Numbered from the stretch's first letter, positions 46,966 to 60,700 are shown. The stretch: 64,000 bases of DNA from Synchiropus splendidus (GCF_027744825.2 NW_026527054.1:1860001-1924000); one strand, 5' to 3'. Numbers and translations are program-made. Notes: generated from the sequence alone by a model not told the origin.

Positions 46966-49490
46966 AGTTATGAAACAATGTGTAAAAGGCGTTTTCAGCC
47001 TGAGATAAGGTCGATTCCGGAACGCCAAACATGAAAATGTTGATAACTTTGGAAAAACACTTCAGACAGCTTAGATTTGATGTGCAACAACAAGACAGAC
47101 CCTTTCTGCAATAGTGGGAGGTTAAAATTTCATATTCTGAAGTTTCCTGCAAAGTTATGGCACAATGCAGAAAACGCGTTTTCAGCTTGAGATAAGGTGG
47201 GTTCCCGAACGCCAAACATAAAAATGTTGAAAAGTTTGGAAAAACACTTCAGACAGCTAAGATTTGATGTGCAACTACAAGACAGACCCTTTCTGCAATA
47301 GTGGGTGGTGAATATTTGATGATCTGAAGCTTCCCACCAAAGTTATGGCACAATGCGTAAAACGCGTTTTCAGCCTGAGATAAGGTCGATTCCGGAACGC
47401 CAAACATAAAAATGTTGATAACTTTGGAAAAACACTTCAGACAGCTTAGATTTGATGTGCAACTACTAGAAAGACCGTTTCTGCTTTAGTGGGAAGTGAA
47501 AATTCGATGTTCTGAAGTTTCCCTGCAAAGTTATGGCACCATGTGTAAAACGCGTTTTCAGCCTGAGATAAGGTCGATTCCGGAACGCCAAAAATAAAAA
47601 TATTGATAACTTTGGAAATACTCTTTAGACAGCTTAGATTTGATGTGCAACTACTAGAAAGACCCTTTCTGCTATAGTGGGAGTTGAAAATTTCATGTTC
47701 TGAAGCTTTCCTGCAAAGTTATGGCACAATGTGTAAAACGCGTTTTCAGCCTGAGATAAGGTTGATTCCGGAAAACCAAACATAAAAGTGTTGATAACTT
47801 TGGAAAAACAATTCAAACAGCTTCTATTTGATGTGCAACTACTAGAAAGACCCTTTCTGCTATCGTGGGAGGTTAAAATTTCATGTTCTGAAGCTTCCCT
47901 GCAAAGTCATGTCACAATGCAGAAAACGCGTTTTCAGCCTCACATAAGGTCAATTCCGGAACGCCAAACATAAAAATGTTGATAACTTCGGAAAAACACT
48001 TCAGACAGCTCAGATTTGATGTGCAACTACTAGAAAGACCCTTTCTGCTATAGTGGGAGGTGAAAATTTCATGTTCTAAAGCTTCCCTACAAAGTTATGG
48101 CACAATGCAGAAAATGCGTTTTCAGCCTGAGATAAGGTGGGTACCAGAACGCCAAACATAAAAATGTTGATAACTTTGGAAAAACACTTCAGACAGCTTA
48201 TATTTGATGTCCAACTACTAGAAAGACCTTTTCTGCTATAGCGCAAGTTTAAAATTTCATTTTCTGAAGCTTCCCTGCAAAGTTTTGGCACAAAGCGTAA
48301 AAAGCGTTTTCAGCCTGAGATAAGGTCGATTCCGGAACGCCAAACATAAAAATGTTGATAACTTTGGAAAAACACTTCAGACAGCTTAGATTTGATGTGC
48401 AACTACTTGAAGGACCCTTTCTGCTATAGTGGGAGGTTAAAATTTCATGTTCTGAAGCTTCCCTGCAAAGATATGGCACAATGCAGAAAACGCGTTTTCA
48501 GCCTGAGATAAGGTGGGTTCCGGAACGCCAAACTTAAAAATGTTGATAACTTTGGAAAAACACTTCAGACAGCTTAGATTTGATGTGCAACTACTAGAAA
48601 GACCCTTTCTGCTGTAGTGGGAGGTGAACATTTCATGTTCTGAAGCTTCCCTGCAAAGTTATGGCACAATGCGTAATACGCGTTTTCAGCCTGAGATAAG
48701 GTTGATTCCGGAACGCCATACATAACAATGTTGATAACTTTGGAAAAACACATCAGACAGCTTAGATTTGATGTGCAACTACTAGAAAGACCATTTCTGC
48801 TATAGTGGTAGGTTAAAATTTCATGTTCGGAAGCTTCCATGCAAAGTTATGGCACAATGCAGACAACGCGTTTTCAGCCTGAGATAAGGTCGATTCTGGA
48901 ACGCCAAACATAAAAGTGTTGATAACTTTCGAAAAGCACTTCAGACAGCTTAGATTTGATGTGCAACTACGAGAAAGACCCTTTCTGCTATAGTGGGAGG
49001 TGAACATTTCATGTTCTGAAGCTTCCCTGCAAAGTTATGGCACAATGCGTAAAACGCGTTTTCAGCCTGCGATAAGGTCGATTCTGGAACGCCAAACGTA
49101 AAAATGTTGATAACTTTGGAAAAACACCTCAGACAGCTTAGATTTGATGTGCAACTACTAGAAAGACCCTTTCTGCTATAGTGGGAGGTGAACATTTCAT
49201 TTTCTGAAGCTTCCCTGCAAAGTTATGGCACAATGCAGACAAGGCGTTTTCAGCCTGAGATAAGGTCGATTCTGGAACGCCAAACAGACAAATGTTGATA
49301 ACTTTCCAAAAACACTTCAGACAGCTTAGATTTGATGTGCAACTACTAGAAAGACCCTTTCTGCTATAGTGGGAGGTGAAAATTTCATGTTCTGATGCTT
49401 CCTTACAAAGTTATGGCACAATGCAGAAAATGCGTTTTCAGCCTGAGATAATGTTGATTCCGGAACGCCAAACGTAAAAATGTTGATAAC
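46966..49490. repeat. Second copy of 43.2-45.5 kb, with one extra monomer
   Basis: The first part matches 43212-43850 at +3754 and the rest matches 43850-45548 at +3942. The difference is exactly one monomer, at about 47620-47810 (AAATACTCTTTAGACAGC; GGAAAACCAAACATAAAAG). The copy therefore spans the border between the 17-mer HOR and the next block. It ends near 49490, where the type returns to that of 46.5 kb. Confidence 0.88.
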
Positions 49491-52400
49491 TTTGTAAAAA
49501 CACTTCAGACAGCTTAGATTGGATGTGCAACTACTAGAAAGAGCATTTCTGCTACAGTGGGTGGTTAAAATTTCATGTTCTGAAGCTTCCTTGCAAAGTT
49601 ATGGCATAAAGCAGAAAACGCGTTTTCAGCCTGAGACAAGGTGGGTTCCGGAACGCCAAACATAAAAATGTTGATAACTTTGGAAAACCACTTCAGACAG
49701 CTTAGATTTGATGTGCAACTACTAGCCTTTCTGCTATAGTGGGAGGTGAAAATTTCATTTTCTGAAGCTTCCCTGCAAAGTTATGGCACAATGCGTAAAA
49801 CGCGTTTTCAGCCTGAGATAAGGTCGATTCCGGAACGCCAAACATAAAAATGTTGATATTTTTCGAAAAGCACTTTAGACAGCTTAGATTTGATGTGCAA
49901 CTACTAGAAAGACCCTTTCTGCTATAGTGGGAGGTCAAAATTTCATGTTCTGAAGCTTCCCTGGAAAGTTATGGGACAATGCAGAAAACAATTTTTCAAC
50001 CTGACATAAGGCCGATTCCGGGACGCCAAACATAAAAATGTTGATAACTTTCGAAAAACACTTTAGACAGCTTAGATTTGATGTGCAACTACTAGAAAAA
50101 CCCTTTCTGCTATAGTGGGAGGTATAAATTTCATTTACTGAATCTTCCCTGAGAATTAATGGCACATGCACAAAACGCGTTTTCAGCCTGAGATAAGGTG
50201 GGTTCCGGAACGCCAAACGTAAAAATGTTGATAACTTTGGAACAACACTTCAGACAGCTTAGATTTGATGTGCAACTACTAGAAAGACCCTTTCTGCTAT
50301 AGTGGGAGGTGAAAATTTCATGTTCTGAAGCTTCCCTGCAAAGTTATGGCACAATGCAGAAAACGCGTTTTCAGCCTGAGATAAGGTCGATTCCAGAACG
50401 CCAAACATAAAAATGTTGATAACTTTGGAAAAACACTTCAGACAGCTTAGATTTGATGTGCAACTACTCGAAAGATCCTTTCTGCTATAGTGGGAGGTGA
50501 AAATTTCATTTTCTGAATCTTACCTAAGAATTAATGGCTCAATGCACAAAACGCGTTTTCAGCCTGAGATAAGGTGGGTTCCGGAACGCCAAACATAAAA
50601 ATGTTGATAACTTCAGAAAAACACTTCAGACAGCTTAGATTTGATGTGCAACTACTAGAAAGAGCCTTTCTGCTACAGTGGGTGGTTAAAATTTCATGTT
50701 CTGAAGCTTCCCTGCAAAGTTGTGGCACAATGCAGAAAACGCGTTTTCAGCCTGAGATAAGGTGGGTTCCGGAACGCCAAACATAAAAATGTTGATAACT
50801 TTGGAAAAACACTTCAGACAGCTTAGATTTGATGTGCAACTACTAGAAAGACCCTTTATGCTATTGTGGGAGGTTAAAATTTCTTGTTCTGAAGATTCCC
50901 AGCAAAGTTATGGCATGAAGCAGAAAACGCGTTTTCAGCCTGAGATAATGTGGGTTCCGGAACGCCAAACATAAAAATGTTGATAACTTAGGAAAAACAC
51001 TTCAAACAGCTGAGATTTGATGTGTAACTACTAGAAAGACCCTTTCTGCTAATGTGGGAGGTGAAACTTTCATGATCTGAAGCTTCCCTGCAAAGTTATG
51101 GCACAATGCAGAAAACGCGTTTTCAGCCTGAGATAAGATTGATTCCAGAACGCCAAACATAAAAATGTTGATAACTTCCGAAAAACACTTCAGACAGCTT
51201 AGATTTGATGCGCAACTACTAGAAAGACCCTTTCTGCTATTGTGGGAGGTGAAACTTTCATGATCTGAAGCTTCCCTGCAAAGTTATGGCACAATGCAGA
51301 AAACGCGTTTTCAGCCTGAGATAAGGTTGATTCCGGAACGCCAAACATAAAAATGTTGATAACTTTGGAAAAACACATCAGACAGCTTAGATTTGATGTG
51401 CAACTACTAGAAAGACCCTTTCTGCTATCGTGGGAGGTGAACATTTCATGTTCTGAAGCTTCCCTGAGATGTTATGGCACAATGCAGAAAATGCGTTTTC
51501 AGCCTGAGATAAGGTTGATTCCGGAACGCCAAACATAAAAATGTTGATAACTTTGGAAAAACCCTTCAAACAGCTTAGATTTGATGTGCAACTACTAGAA
51601 AAACCCTTTCTGCGATAGGGGGGAGGTGAAAATTTCATTTTCTGAAGCTTCCCTGCAAAGTTATGGCACAAAGCGTAAAAAGCGTTTTCAGCCTGAGATA
51701 AGGTCGATTCCGGAACGCCAAACATAAAAATGTTGATAACTTTGGAAAAACACTTCAGACAGCTTAGATTTGATGTGCAACTACTAGAAAGACCCTTTCT
51801 GCTATAGTGGGAGGTGAACATTTCATTTTCTGAAGCTTCCCCGCAAAGTAATGGCACAATGCCGACAAGGTGTTTTCAGCCTGAGATAAGGTGGGTTCTG
51901 AAACGCCAAACGTTAAAATGTTGATCACTTTGGAAAAACACTTCAGACAGCTTAGATTTGATGTGCAGCTACTAGAAAAACCCTTTCTGCTATAGTGGGA
52001 GGTGAACATTTCATGTACTGAAGCTTCCCTGAGAAGTTATGGCACAATGCAGAAAACGCGTTATCAGCATGAGATAAGGTCGATTCTGGAACGCCAAACA
52101 TAAAAATGTTGATAACTTTCGAAAAACACTTCAGACAGCTTAGATTTGATGTGCAGCTACTAGAAAGACCGTTTCTGCTATAGTGGGAGGTGAACATTTC
52201 ATGTTCTGAAGCTTCCCTGAGAAGTTATGGCACAATGCAGAAAACGCGTTTTCAGCCTGAGATAAGGTCAATTCCGGAACGCCAAACATAAAAATGTTGA
52301 TAACTATGGAAAAACACTTAAGAATGCTTAGATTTGATGTGCAACTACTAGAAAGACCCTTTCTGCTATCGTGGGAGGTGAACATTTCATGTTCTGAAGC

Positions 52401-53604
52401 TTCCCTGAGAAGTTATGGCACAATGCGTAAAACGCGTTTTCAGGCTGAGATAAGGTCAATTCCGGTACGCCAAAGATAAAAATGTTAATAACTTTCGGAA
52501 AACATTTCAGACAGCTTGGATTTGATGTGCAACTACTAGAAAGACCCTTTCTGCTACAGTGGGAGGTTAAAATTTCATGTTCTGAAGCCTCCCTGCAAAG
52601 TTATGGCACAATGCAGAAAACGCGTTTTCAGCCTGAGATAAGGAGGGTTCCGGAACGCCAAACATAAAAATGTTGATAACTTTGGAAAAAACATTTCAGA
52701 CAGCTTAGATGTGATGTACAACGACTAGAAAGACCCTTTCTGCTATAGTGGGAGGTGAAAATTTCATGTTCTGAAGCTTCCCTGCAATGTTATGGCACAA
52801 TGCGGAAAACGCGTTTTCAGCCCGAGATAAGGTCGTTTCCGGAACGCCAAACATAAAAATGTTGATTGCTTTCGAAAAACACTTCAGACAACTTAGATTT
52901 GATGTGCAACTACTAGAAAGACCCTGTCTATTATAGTGGGAGTTCAAACTTTCATGTTCTGAAGCTTCCCTGCAAAGTTAAGGAACAACGCAGAAAACGC
53001 GTTTTCAGCCTGAGGTAAGGTGGGTTCCGGAACGCCAAACATAAAAATGTTGATAACTTTAGAAAAACACTTCAGACAGCTTAGATTTGATGTGCAACTA
53101 CTAGAAAGACCCTTTCTGCTACAGTGGGTGGTTAAAATTTCATGTTCTGAAGCTTCCCTGCAAAGTTATGGCACAATGCACAAAACGCGTTTTCAGCCTG
53201 AGATAAGGAGGGTTCCGGAGCGCCAAACGTAAAAATGTTGATAACTTTGGAACAACACTTCAGACAGCTTAGATTTCATGTCCAACTACTAGAAAGACTC
53301 TTTCTGCCATAGTGGGAGGTAAAAATTTCATGTTCTGAAGCTTCCCTGGAAAGTTATGGGACAATGCGTAAAACGCGTTTTCAGCCTGAGATAAGGTCGA
53401 TTCCGGAACGCCAAACATAAAAATGTTGATAACTTTGAAAAAACATTTCAGACAGCTTAGATTTGATGTGCAACTACTAGAAAGACCCTTTCTGCTATAG
53501 TGGGAGGTGAAACTTTCATGTTCTGAAGCTTTCCTTCAAAGTGTTGGGACAATGCAGAAAACGCATTTTCAGCCTGAGATAAGGTGGGTTCCGTAACGCC
53601 AAAC
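49491..53604. repeat. Satellite block, partner of 53.9-57 kb
   Basis: About 22 monomers and no gene. 49.5-50.4 kb recurs at +4508 bp (24 x 188 - 4), including a 182-bp monomer near 49720 and a GAGAATTAATGGCACATGC variant. 50783-51540 recurs at +4696 (one monomer more). A run of G near 51619 adds one base to a monomer. Confidence 0.85.
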
Positions 53605-55478
53605 ATAAAAATGTTGATAACTTTCGAAAAACACTTCAGACAGATTAGATTTGATGTGCCACTATTAGAAAGACCCTGTTTGTCATAGTGGGAGCTGAAA
53701 ATTTTATGTTCTGATGCTTCCCTGCAAAGTTAAGGAACAATGCAGAAAACGCGTTTTCAGCCTGAGATAAGGTGGGTTCCGGAACGCCAAACATAAAACT
53801 GTTGATAACTTTGTGAAAACACTTCAGACAGCTTAGATTTGATGTGCAACTACTAGAAAGAGCCTTTCTGCTACAGTGGGTCGTTAAAATTTCATGTTCT
53901 GAAGCTTCCTTGCAAAGTTATGGCATAAAGCAGAAAACGCGTTTTCAGCCTGAGACAAGGTTGGTTCCGGAACGCCAAACATGAAAATGTTGATAACTTT
54001 GGAAAAAACATTTCAGACAGCTTAGATTTGATGTGCAACTACTAGAAAGACCCTTTCTGCTATAGTGGGAGGTGAAAATTTCATGTTCTGAAGATTCCCA
54101 GCAAAGTTATGGCATAAAGCAGAAAACGCGTTTTCAGCCTGAGACAAGGTGGGTTCCGGAACGCCAAACATAAAAATGTTGATAACTTTGGAAAACCACT
54201 TCAGACAGCTTAGATTTGATGTGCAACTACTAGCCTTTCTGCAATAGTGGGAGGTGAAAATTTCATTTTCTGAAGCTTCCCTGCAAAGTTATGGCACAAT
54301 GCGTAAAACGCGTTTTCAGCCTGAGATAAGGTCGATTCCGGAACGCCAAACATAAAAATGTTGATATTTTTCGAAAAGCACTTTAGACAGCTTAGATTTG
54401 ATGTGCAACTACTAGAAAGACCATTTCTGCTATAGTGGGAGGTCAAAATTTCATGTTCTGAAGCTTCCCTGGAAAATTATGGGACAATGCAGAAAACAAT
54501 TTTTCAACCTGACATAAGGCCGATTCCGGGACGCCAAACATAAAAATGTTCATAACTTTCGAAAAACACTTCAGACAGCTTAGATTTGATGTGCAACTAC
54601 GAGAAAAACCCTTTCTGCTATAGTGGGAGGTGTAAATTTCATTTACTGAATCTTCCCTGAGAATTAATGGCACATGCACAAAACGCGTTTTCAGCCTGAG
54701 ATAAGGTGGGTTCCGGAACGCCAAACGTAAAAATGTTGATAACTTTGGAACAACACTTCAGACAGCTTAGATTTGATGTGCAACTACTAGAAAGACCCTT
54801 TCTGCTATAGTGGGAGGTGAAAATTTCATGTTCTGAAGCTTCCCTGCAAAGTTATGGCACAATGCAGAAAACGCGTTTTCAGCCTGAGATAAGGTTGATT
54901 CCGGAACGCCAAACATAAAAATGTTGATAACTTTGGAAAAACATTTCAGACAGCTTAGATTTGATGTGCAACTACTCGAAAGACCCTTTCTGCAATAGTG
55001 GGAGGTTAAAATTTCATGTTCTGAAGCTTCCCTGCAAAGTTATGGCACAATGCAGAAAATGCGTTTTCAGCCTGAGATAAGGTCGATTCCAGAACGCCAA
55101 ACATAAAAATGTTGATAACTTTGGAAAAACACTTCAGACAGCTTAGATTTGATGTGCAACTACTCGAAAGATCCTTTCTGCTATAGTGGGAGGTGAAAAT
55201 TTCATTTTCTGAATCTTCCCTGAGAATTAATGGCTCAATGCACAAAACGCGTTTTCAGCCTGAGATAAGGTGGGTTCCGGAACGCCAAACATAAAAATGT
55301 TGATAACTACAGAAATACACTTCAGACAGCTTAGATTTGATGTGCAACTACTAGAAAGACCCTTTCTGCTATAGTGGGAGGTCAAAATTTCATGTTCTGA
55401 AGCTTCCCTGGAAAGCTATGGGACAATGCGTGAAACGCGTTTTCAGCCTGAGATAAGGTTGATTCCGGAACGCCAAAC
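53605..55478. repeat. Mosaic of copies of 46.3 kb and 49.7 kb
   Basis: 53605-54280 follows 46284-46959 at +7321. From about 54280 to 54900 the closer partner is 49.77-50.4 kb at +4508. The shared 182-bp monomer near 54228 lies at the switch. No gene seen. Confidence 0.83.
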
Positions 55479-56606
55479 ATACAAATGTTGATAACTTTGG
55501 AAAAACACTTCAGACAGCTTAGATTTGATGTGCAACTACTAGAAAGACCCTTTATGCTATTGTGGGAGGTTAAAATTTCTTGTTCTCAAGATTCCCAGCA
55601 AAGTTATGGCATGAAGCAGAAAACGCGTTTTCAGCCTGAGATAAGGTGGGTTCCGGAACGCCAAACATAAAAATGTTGATAACTTTGGAAAAACACTTCA
55701 AACAGCTGAGATTTGATGCGTAACTACTAGAAAGACCCTTTCTGCTATTGTGGGAGGTGAAACTTTCATGATCTGAAGCTTCCCTGCAAAGTTATGGCAC
55801 AATGCAGAAAACGCGTTTTCAGCCTGAGATAAGATTGAATCCAGAACGCCAAACATAAAAATGTTGATAACTTTCGAAAAACACTTCAGACAGCTTAGAT
55901 TTGATGCGCAACTACTAGAAAGACCCTTTCTGCTATTGTGGGAGGTGAAACTTTCATGATCTGAAGCTTCCCTGCAAAGTTATGGCACAATGCAGAAAAC
56001 GCGTTTTCAGCCTGAGATAAGGTTGATTCCGGAACGCCAAACATAAAAATGTTGATAACTTTGGAAAAACACATCAGACAGCTTAGATTTGATGTGCAAC
56101 TACTAGAAAGACCCTTTCTGCTATAGTGGGAGGTGAACATTTCATGTTCTGAAGCTTCCCTGCAAAGTTATGGCACAATGCAGAAAACGCGTTTTCAGCC
56201 TGAGATAAGGTGGGTTCCGGAACGCCAAACACAAAAATGTTGATATCTTTCGAAAAACACTTCAGACAGCTTAGATTTGATGTGCAACTACTAGAAAGAC
56301 CCTTTCTGCGATAGTGGGAGGTGAACATTTCATGTTCTGAAGCTTCCCTGAGAAGTTATGGCACAATGCAGAAAACACGTTTTCAGCCTGAGATAAGGTG
56401 GGTTCCGGAACGCCAAACGTAAAAATGTTGATAACTTTGGAACAACACTTCAGACACCTTAGATTTGATGTGCAACTACTAGAAAGACCCTTTCTGCTAT
56501 AGTGGGAGATGAAAATTTCATGTTCTGAAACTTCCCTGCAAAGTTATGGCACAATGCAGAAATCGCGTTTTCAGCCTGAGATAAGGTGGGTTCCGGAACG
56601 CCAAAC
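55479..56606. repeat. 6-monomer higher-order repeat, copy 1 (1128 bp)
   Basis: Six monomers marked by CCCTTTATGCTATTGTGGG, TTCTTGTTCTCAAGATTCCC, GGCATGAAGCAG, TCATGATCTGAAGC, GATTGAATCCAGAACG and CACAAAAATGTTGATATC. All recur at +1128. A related first half exists at 50783-51540. Confidence 0.92.
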
Positions 56607-57734
56607 ATAAAAATGTTGATAACTTTGGAAAAACACTTCAGACAGCTTAGATTTGATGTGCAACTACTAGAAAGACCCTTTATGCTATTGTGGGAGGTTA
56701 AAATTTCTTGTTCTCAAGATTCCCAGCAAAGTTATGGCATGAAGCAGAAAACGCGTTTTCAGCCTGAGATAAGGTGGGTTCCGGAACGCCAAACATAAAA
56801 ATGTTGATAACTTTGGAAAAACACTTCAAACAGCTGAGATTTGATGTGTAACTACTAGAAAGACCCTTTCTGCTATTGTGGGAGGTGAAACTTTCATGAT
56901 CTGAAGCTTCCCTGCAAAGTTATGGCACAATGCAGAAAACGCGTTTTCAGCCTGAGATAAGATTGAATCCAGAACGCCAAACATAAAAATGTTGATAACT
57001 TTCGAAAAACACTTCAGACAGCTTAGATTTGATGCGCAACTACTAGAAAGACCCTTTCTGCTATTGTGGGAGGTGAAACTTTCATGATCTGAAGCTTCCC
57101 TGCAAAGTTATGGCACAATGCAGAAAACGCGTTTTCAGCCTGAGATAAGGTTGATTCCGGAACGCCAAACATAAAAATGTTGATAACTTTGGAAAAACAC
57201 TTCAGACAGCTTAGATTTGATGTGCAACTACTAGAAAGACCCTTTCTGCTATAGTGGGAGGTGAACATTTCATGTTCTGAAGCTTCCCTGCAAAGTTATG
57301 GCACAATGCAGAAAACGCGTTTTCAGCCTGAGATAAGGTGGGTTCCGGAACGCCAAACACAAAAATGTTGATATCTTTCGAAAAACACTTCAGACAGCTT
57401 ATATTTGATGTGCAACTACTAGAAAGACCCTTTCTGCGATAGTGGGAGGTGAACATTTCATGTTCTGAAGCTTCCCTGAGAAGTTATGGCACAATGCAGA
57501 AAACACGTTTTCAGCCTGAGATAAGGTGGGTTCCGGAACGCCAAACGTAAAAATGTTGATAACTTTGGAACAACACTTCAGACAGCTTAGATTTGATGTG
57601 CAACTACTAGAAAGACCCTTTCTGCTATAGTGGGAGATGAAAATTTCATGTTCTGAAACTTCCTTGCAAAGTTATGGCAAAACGCAGAAAACGCGTTTTC
57701 AGCCTGAGATAAGGTTGATTCCGGAACGCCAAAC
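56607..57734. repeat. 6-monomer higher-order repeat, copy 2 (1128 bp)
   Basis: Tandem copy of 55479-56606 with few point differences, for example ACACATCAGAC in copy 1 against ACACTTCAGAC in copy 2 near 57200, and CAGACACC against CAGACAGC near 57578. Confidence 0.92.
57171..57358. repeat. Prototype 188-bp monomer
   Basis: Chosen as a near-consensus unit, from ATAAAAATGTTG to the base before the next landmark. Internal landmarks counted from its first base: inverted repeat AGAAAG-ACC-CTTTCT 63-77, GAAGCTTC 109-116, GAAAACGCGTTTTC 141-154, TTCCGGAA 173-180. The length is exactly 188. Because 188 is not a multiple of 3, each reading frame shifts from one monomer to the next. Confidence 0.9.
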
Positions 57735-60700
57735 ATAAAAATGTTGATAACTTTGGAAAAACACTTCATACAGCTTAGATTTGATGTGCAACTACTAGAA
57801 AGACCCTTTCTGCTATAGTGGGAGGTGAACATTTCATGTTCCGAAGCTTCCCTGCAAAGTAATGGCACAATGCAGAAAACGCGTTTTCAGTTTGAGATAA
57901 GGTGTGTTCCGGAACGCCAAACATAAAAATGTTGATAATTTTCGAAAAACGCTTCAGACAGCTTAGATTTGATGTGTAACTACTAGAAAGACCCTTTCTG
58001 CTATAGTGGGAGGTCAAAATTTCATGTTCTGAAGCTTCCCTGTAAGGTTATGGGGCAATGCATGAAACGCGTTTTCAGCCTGACATAAGGTCGATTCCGG
58101 AACGCCAAACATAAAAATGTTGACAACTTTCCAAAAACACTTCAGACAGCTTAGATTTGATGTGCAACTACTAGAAAGACTGTTTCTGCTATAGTGGGAG
58201 GTGAAAATTTCATGTTCTGAAGCTTCCCTGCAAAGTTATGGCACAATGCAGAAAACGCGTTTTCAGTTTGAGATAAGGTGTGTTCCGGAACGCCAAACAT
58301 AAAAATGTTGATAACTTTGGAAAAACACTTCAGACAGCTTAGATTTGATGTGCAACTACTAGAAAGACCCCTTCTGCTATAGTGGGAGGTGAAAATTTCA
58401 TGTTCTGAAGATTCCCAGCAAAGTTATGGCACAATGCAGAAAACGCGTTTTCAGCCTGAGATAAGGTGGGTTCCGGAACGCCAAACGTAAAAATGTTGAT
58501 AACTTTGGAACAACACTTCAGACAGCTTAGATTTGATGTGCAACTACTAGAAAGACCCTTTCTGCTATAGTGGGAGGTGAAAATTTCATATTCTGAAACT
58601 TCCTTGCAAAGTTATGGCAAAATGCAGAAAACGCGTTTTCAGCCTGAGATAAGGTTGATTCCGGAACGCCAAACATAAAAATGTTGATAACTTTGGAAAA
58701 AAACTTCATACAGCTTAGATTTGATGTGCAACTACTAGAAAGACCCTTTCTGCTATAGTGGGACGTGGAAATTTCATTTTCTGAAGCTTCCCTGCAAAGT
58801 TATGGCACAATGCTTAAAACGCGTTTTCAGCCTGAGATATGGTCGATTCCGGAACGCCATACATAAAAATGTTGTTAACTTTGGAAAAACACTTCAGACA
58901 GCTTAGATTTGATGTGCAACTACTCGAAAGACCCTTTCTGCTATAGTGGGAGGTGAACATTTCATGTTCCGAAGCTTCCCTGCAAAGTAATGGCACAATG
59001 CAGAAAACGCGTTTTCAGTTTGAGATAAGGTGTGTTCCGGAACGCCAAACATAAAAATGTTGATAATTTTCGAAAAACGCTTCAGACAGCTTAGATTTGA
59101 TGTGCAACTACTAGAAAGACCCTTTCTGCTATAGTTGGATGTCAAAATTTCATGTTCTGAAGATTCCCAGCAAAGTTATGGCATAAAGCAGAAAACGCGT
59201 TTTCAGCCAGAGATAAGGTGGGTTCAGGAACGCCAAACATAAAAATGTTGATAACTTTGGAAAAACACTTCAGACAGTTTAGATTTGATGTGTAACTACT
59301 AAAAAGACTCTTTCTGCTATAGTGGGAGGTGAAACTTTCATGTTCTGAAGCTTTCCGTCAAAGTTATGGCACAATGCAGAAAACACGTTTTCAGCCTTAG
59401 ACAAGGTGGGTTCTGGAACGCCAAACAGAAAAATGTTGATAACTTTGGAAAAACACTTCAGACAGCTTAGATTTGATGTACAACTACTAGAAAGACCCTT
59501 TCTGCTACAGTGGGAGGTGAACATTTCATGTTCTGAAGCCTCCCTGCAAAGTTATGGCACAATGCAGAAAACGCATTTTCAGCCTGAGATAAGGTGGGTT
59601 CCGGAACGCCAAACACAAAAATGTTGATATCTTTGGAAAAACACTTCAGACAGCTTAGATTTGATGTGCAACTACTAGAAAGACCCTTTCTGCGATAGTG
59701 GGAGGTGAACATTTCATTTTCTGAAGCTTCCCTGAGAATTTATGGCACAATGCAGAAAACACGTTTTCAGCCTGAGATAAGGTGGGTTCCGGAACGCCAA
59801 ACGTAAAAATGTTGATAACTTTGGAACAACACTTCAGACAGCTTAGATTTGATGTGCAACTACTAGAAAGACCCTTTCTGCTATAGTGGGAGGTCAAAAT
59901 TTCATGTTCTGAAGCTTCCCTGGAAAGCTATGGGACAATGCGTGAAACGCGTTTTCAGCCTGAGATACGGTCGATTCCGGAACGCCAAACATAAAAATGT
60001 TGATAACTTTCGAAAAACACTTCAGACAGCTTAGATTTGATGTGCAACTACTAGAAAGACCCTTTCTGCTATAGTGGGAGGTGAAAATTTCATTTTCTGA
60101 AGCTTCCCTGCAAAGTTATGGCACAATGCAGAAATCGCGTTTTCAGCCTGAGATAAGGTGGGTTCCGGAACGCCAAACATAAAAATGTTGATAACTTTGG
60201 AAAAAACATTTCAGACAGCTTAGATTTGATGTGCAACTACTAGAAAGACCCTTTCTGCTATAGTGGGAGGTGAAAATTTCATGTTCTGAAGATTCCCAGC
60301 AAAGTTATGGCATAAAGCAGAAAACGCGTTTTCAGCCAGAGATAAGGTGGGTTCAGGAACGCCAAACACAAAAATGTTGATAACTTTGGAAAAACACTTC
60401 AGACAGATTAGATTTGATGTGCAACTATTAGAAAGACCTTGTTTGTCATAGTGGGAGCTGAAAATTTCATGTTCTGATGCTTCCCTGCAAAGTTAAGGAA
60501 CAATGCAGAAAACGCGTTTTCAGCCTGCGATAAGGTGGGTTCCGGAACGCCAAACTTAAAAATGTTGATAACTTTGGAAAAACACTTCAGACAGCTTAGA
60601 TTTCATGTGCAACTACTAGAAAGACCCTTTCTTCTACAGTGGGAGGTGAAAATTTCTTGTTCTGAAGCTTCCTGCAAAGTTATGGCACAATGCAAAAAAC

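Noticed and set aside
51387..51857. 156-codon minus-strand ORF in the satellite
   Set aside because: It is two ordinary satellite ORFs joined because a G-run near 51619 adds one base and restores the frame. Not a gene.
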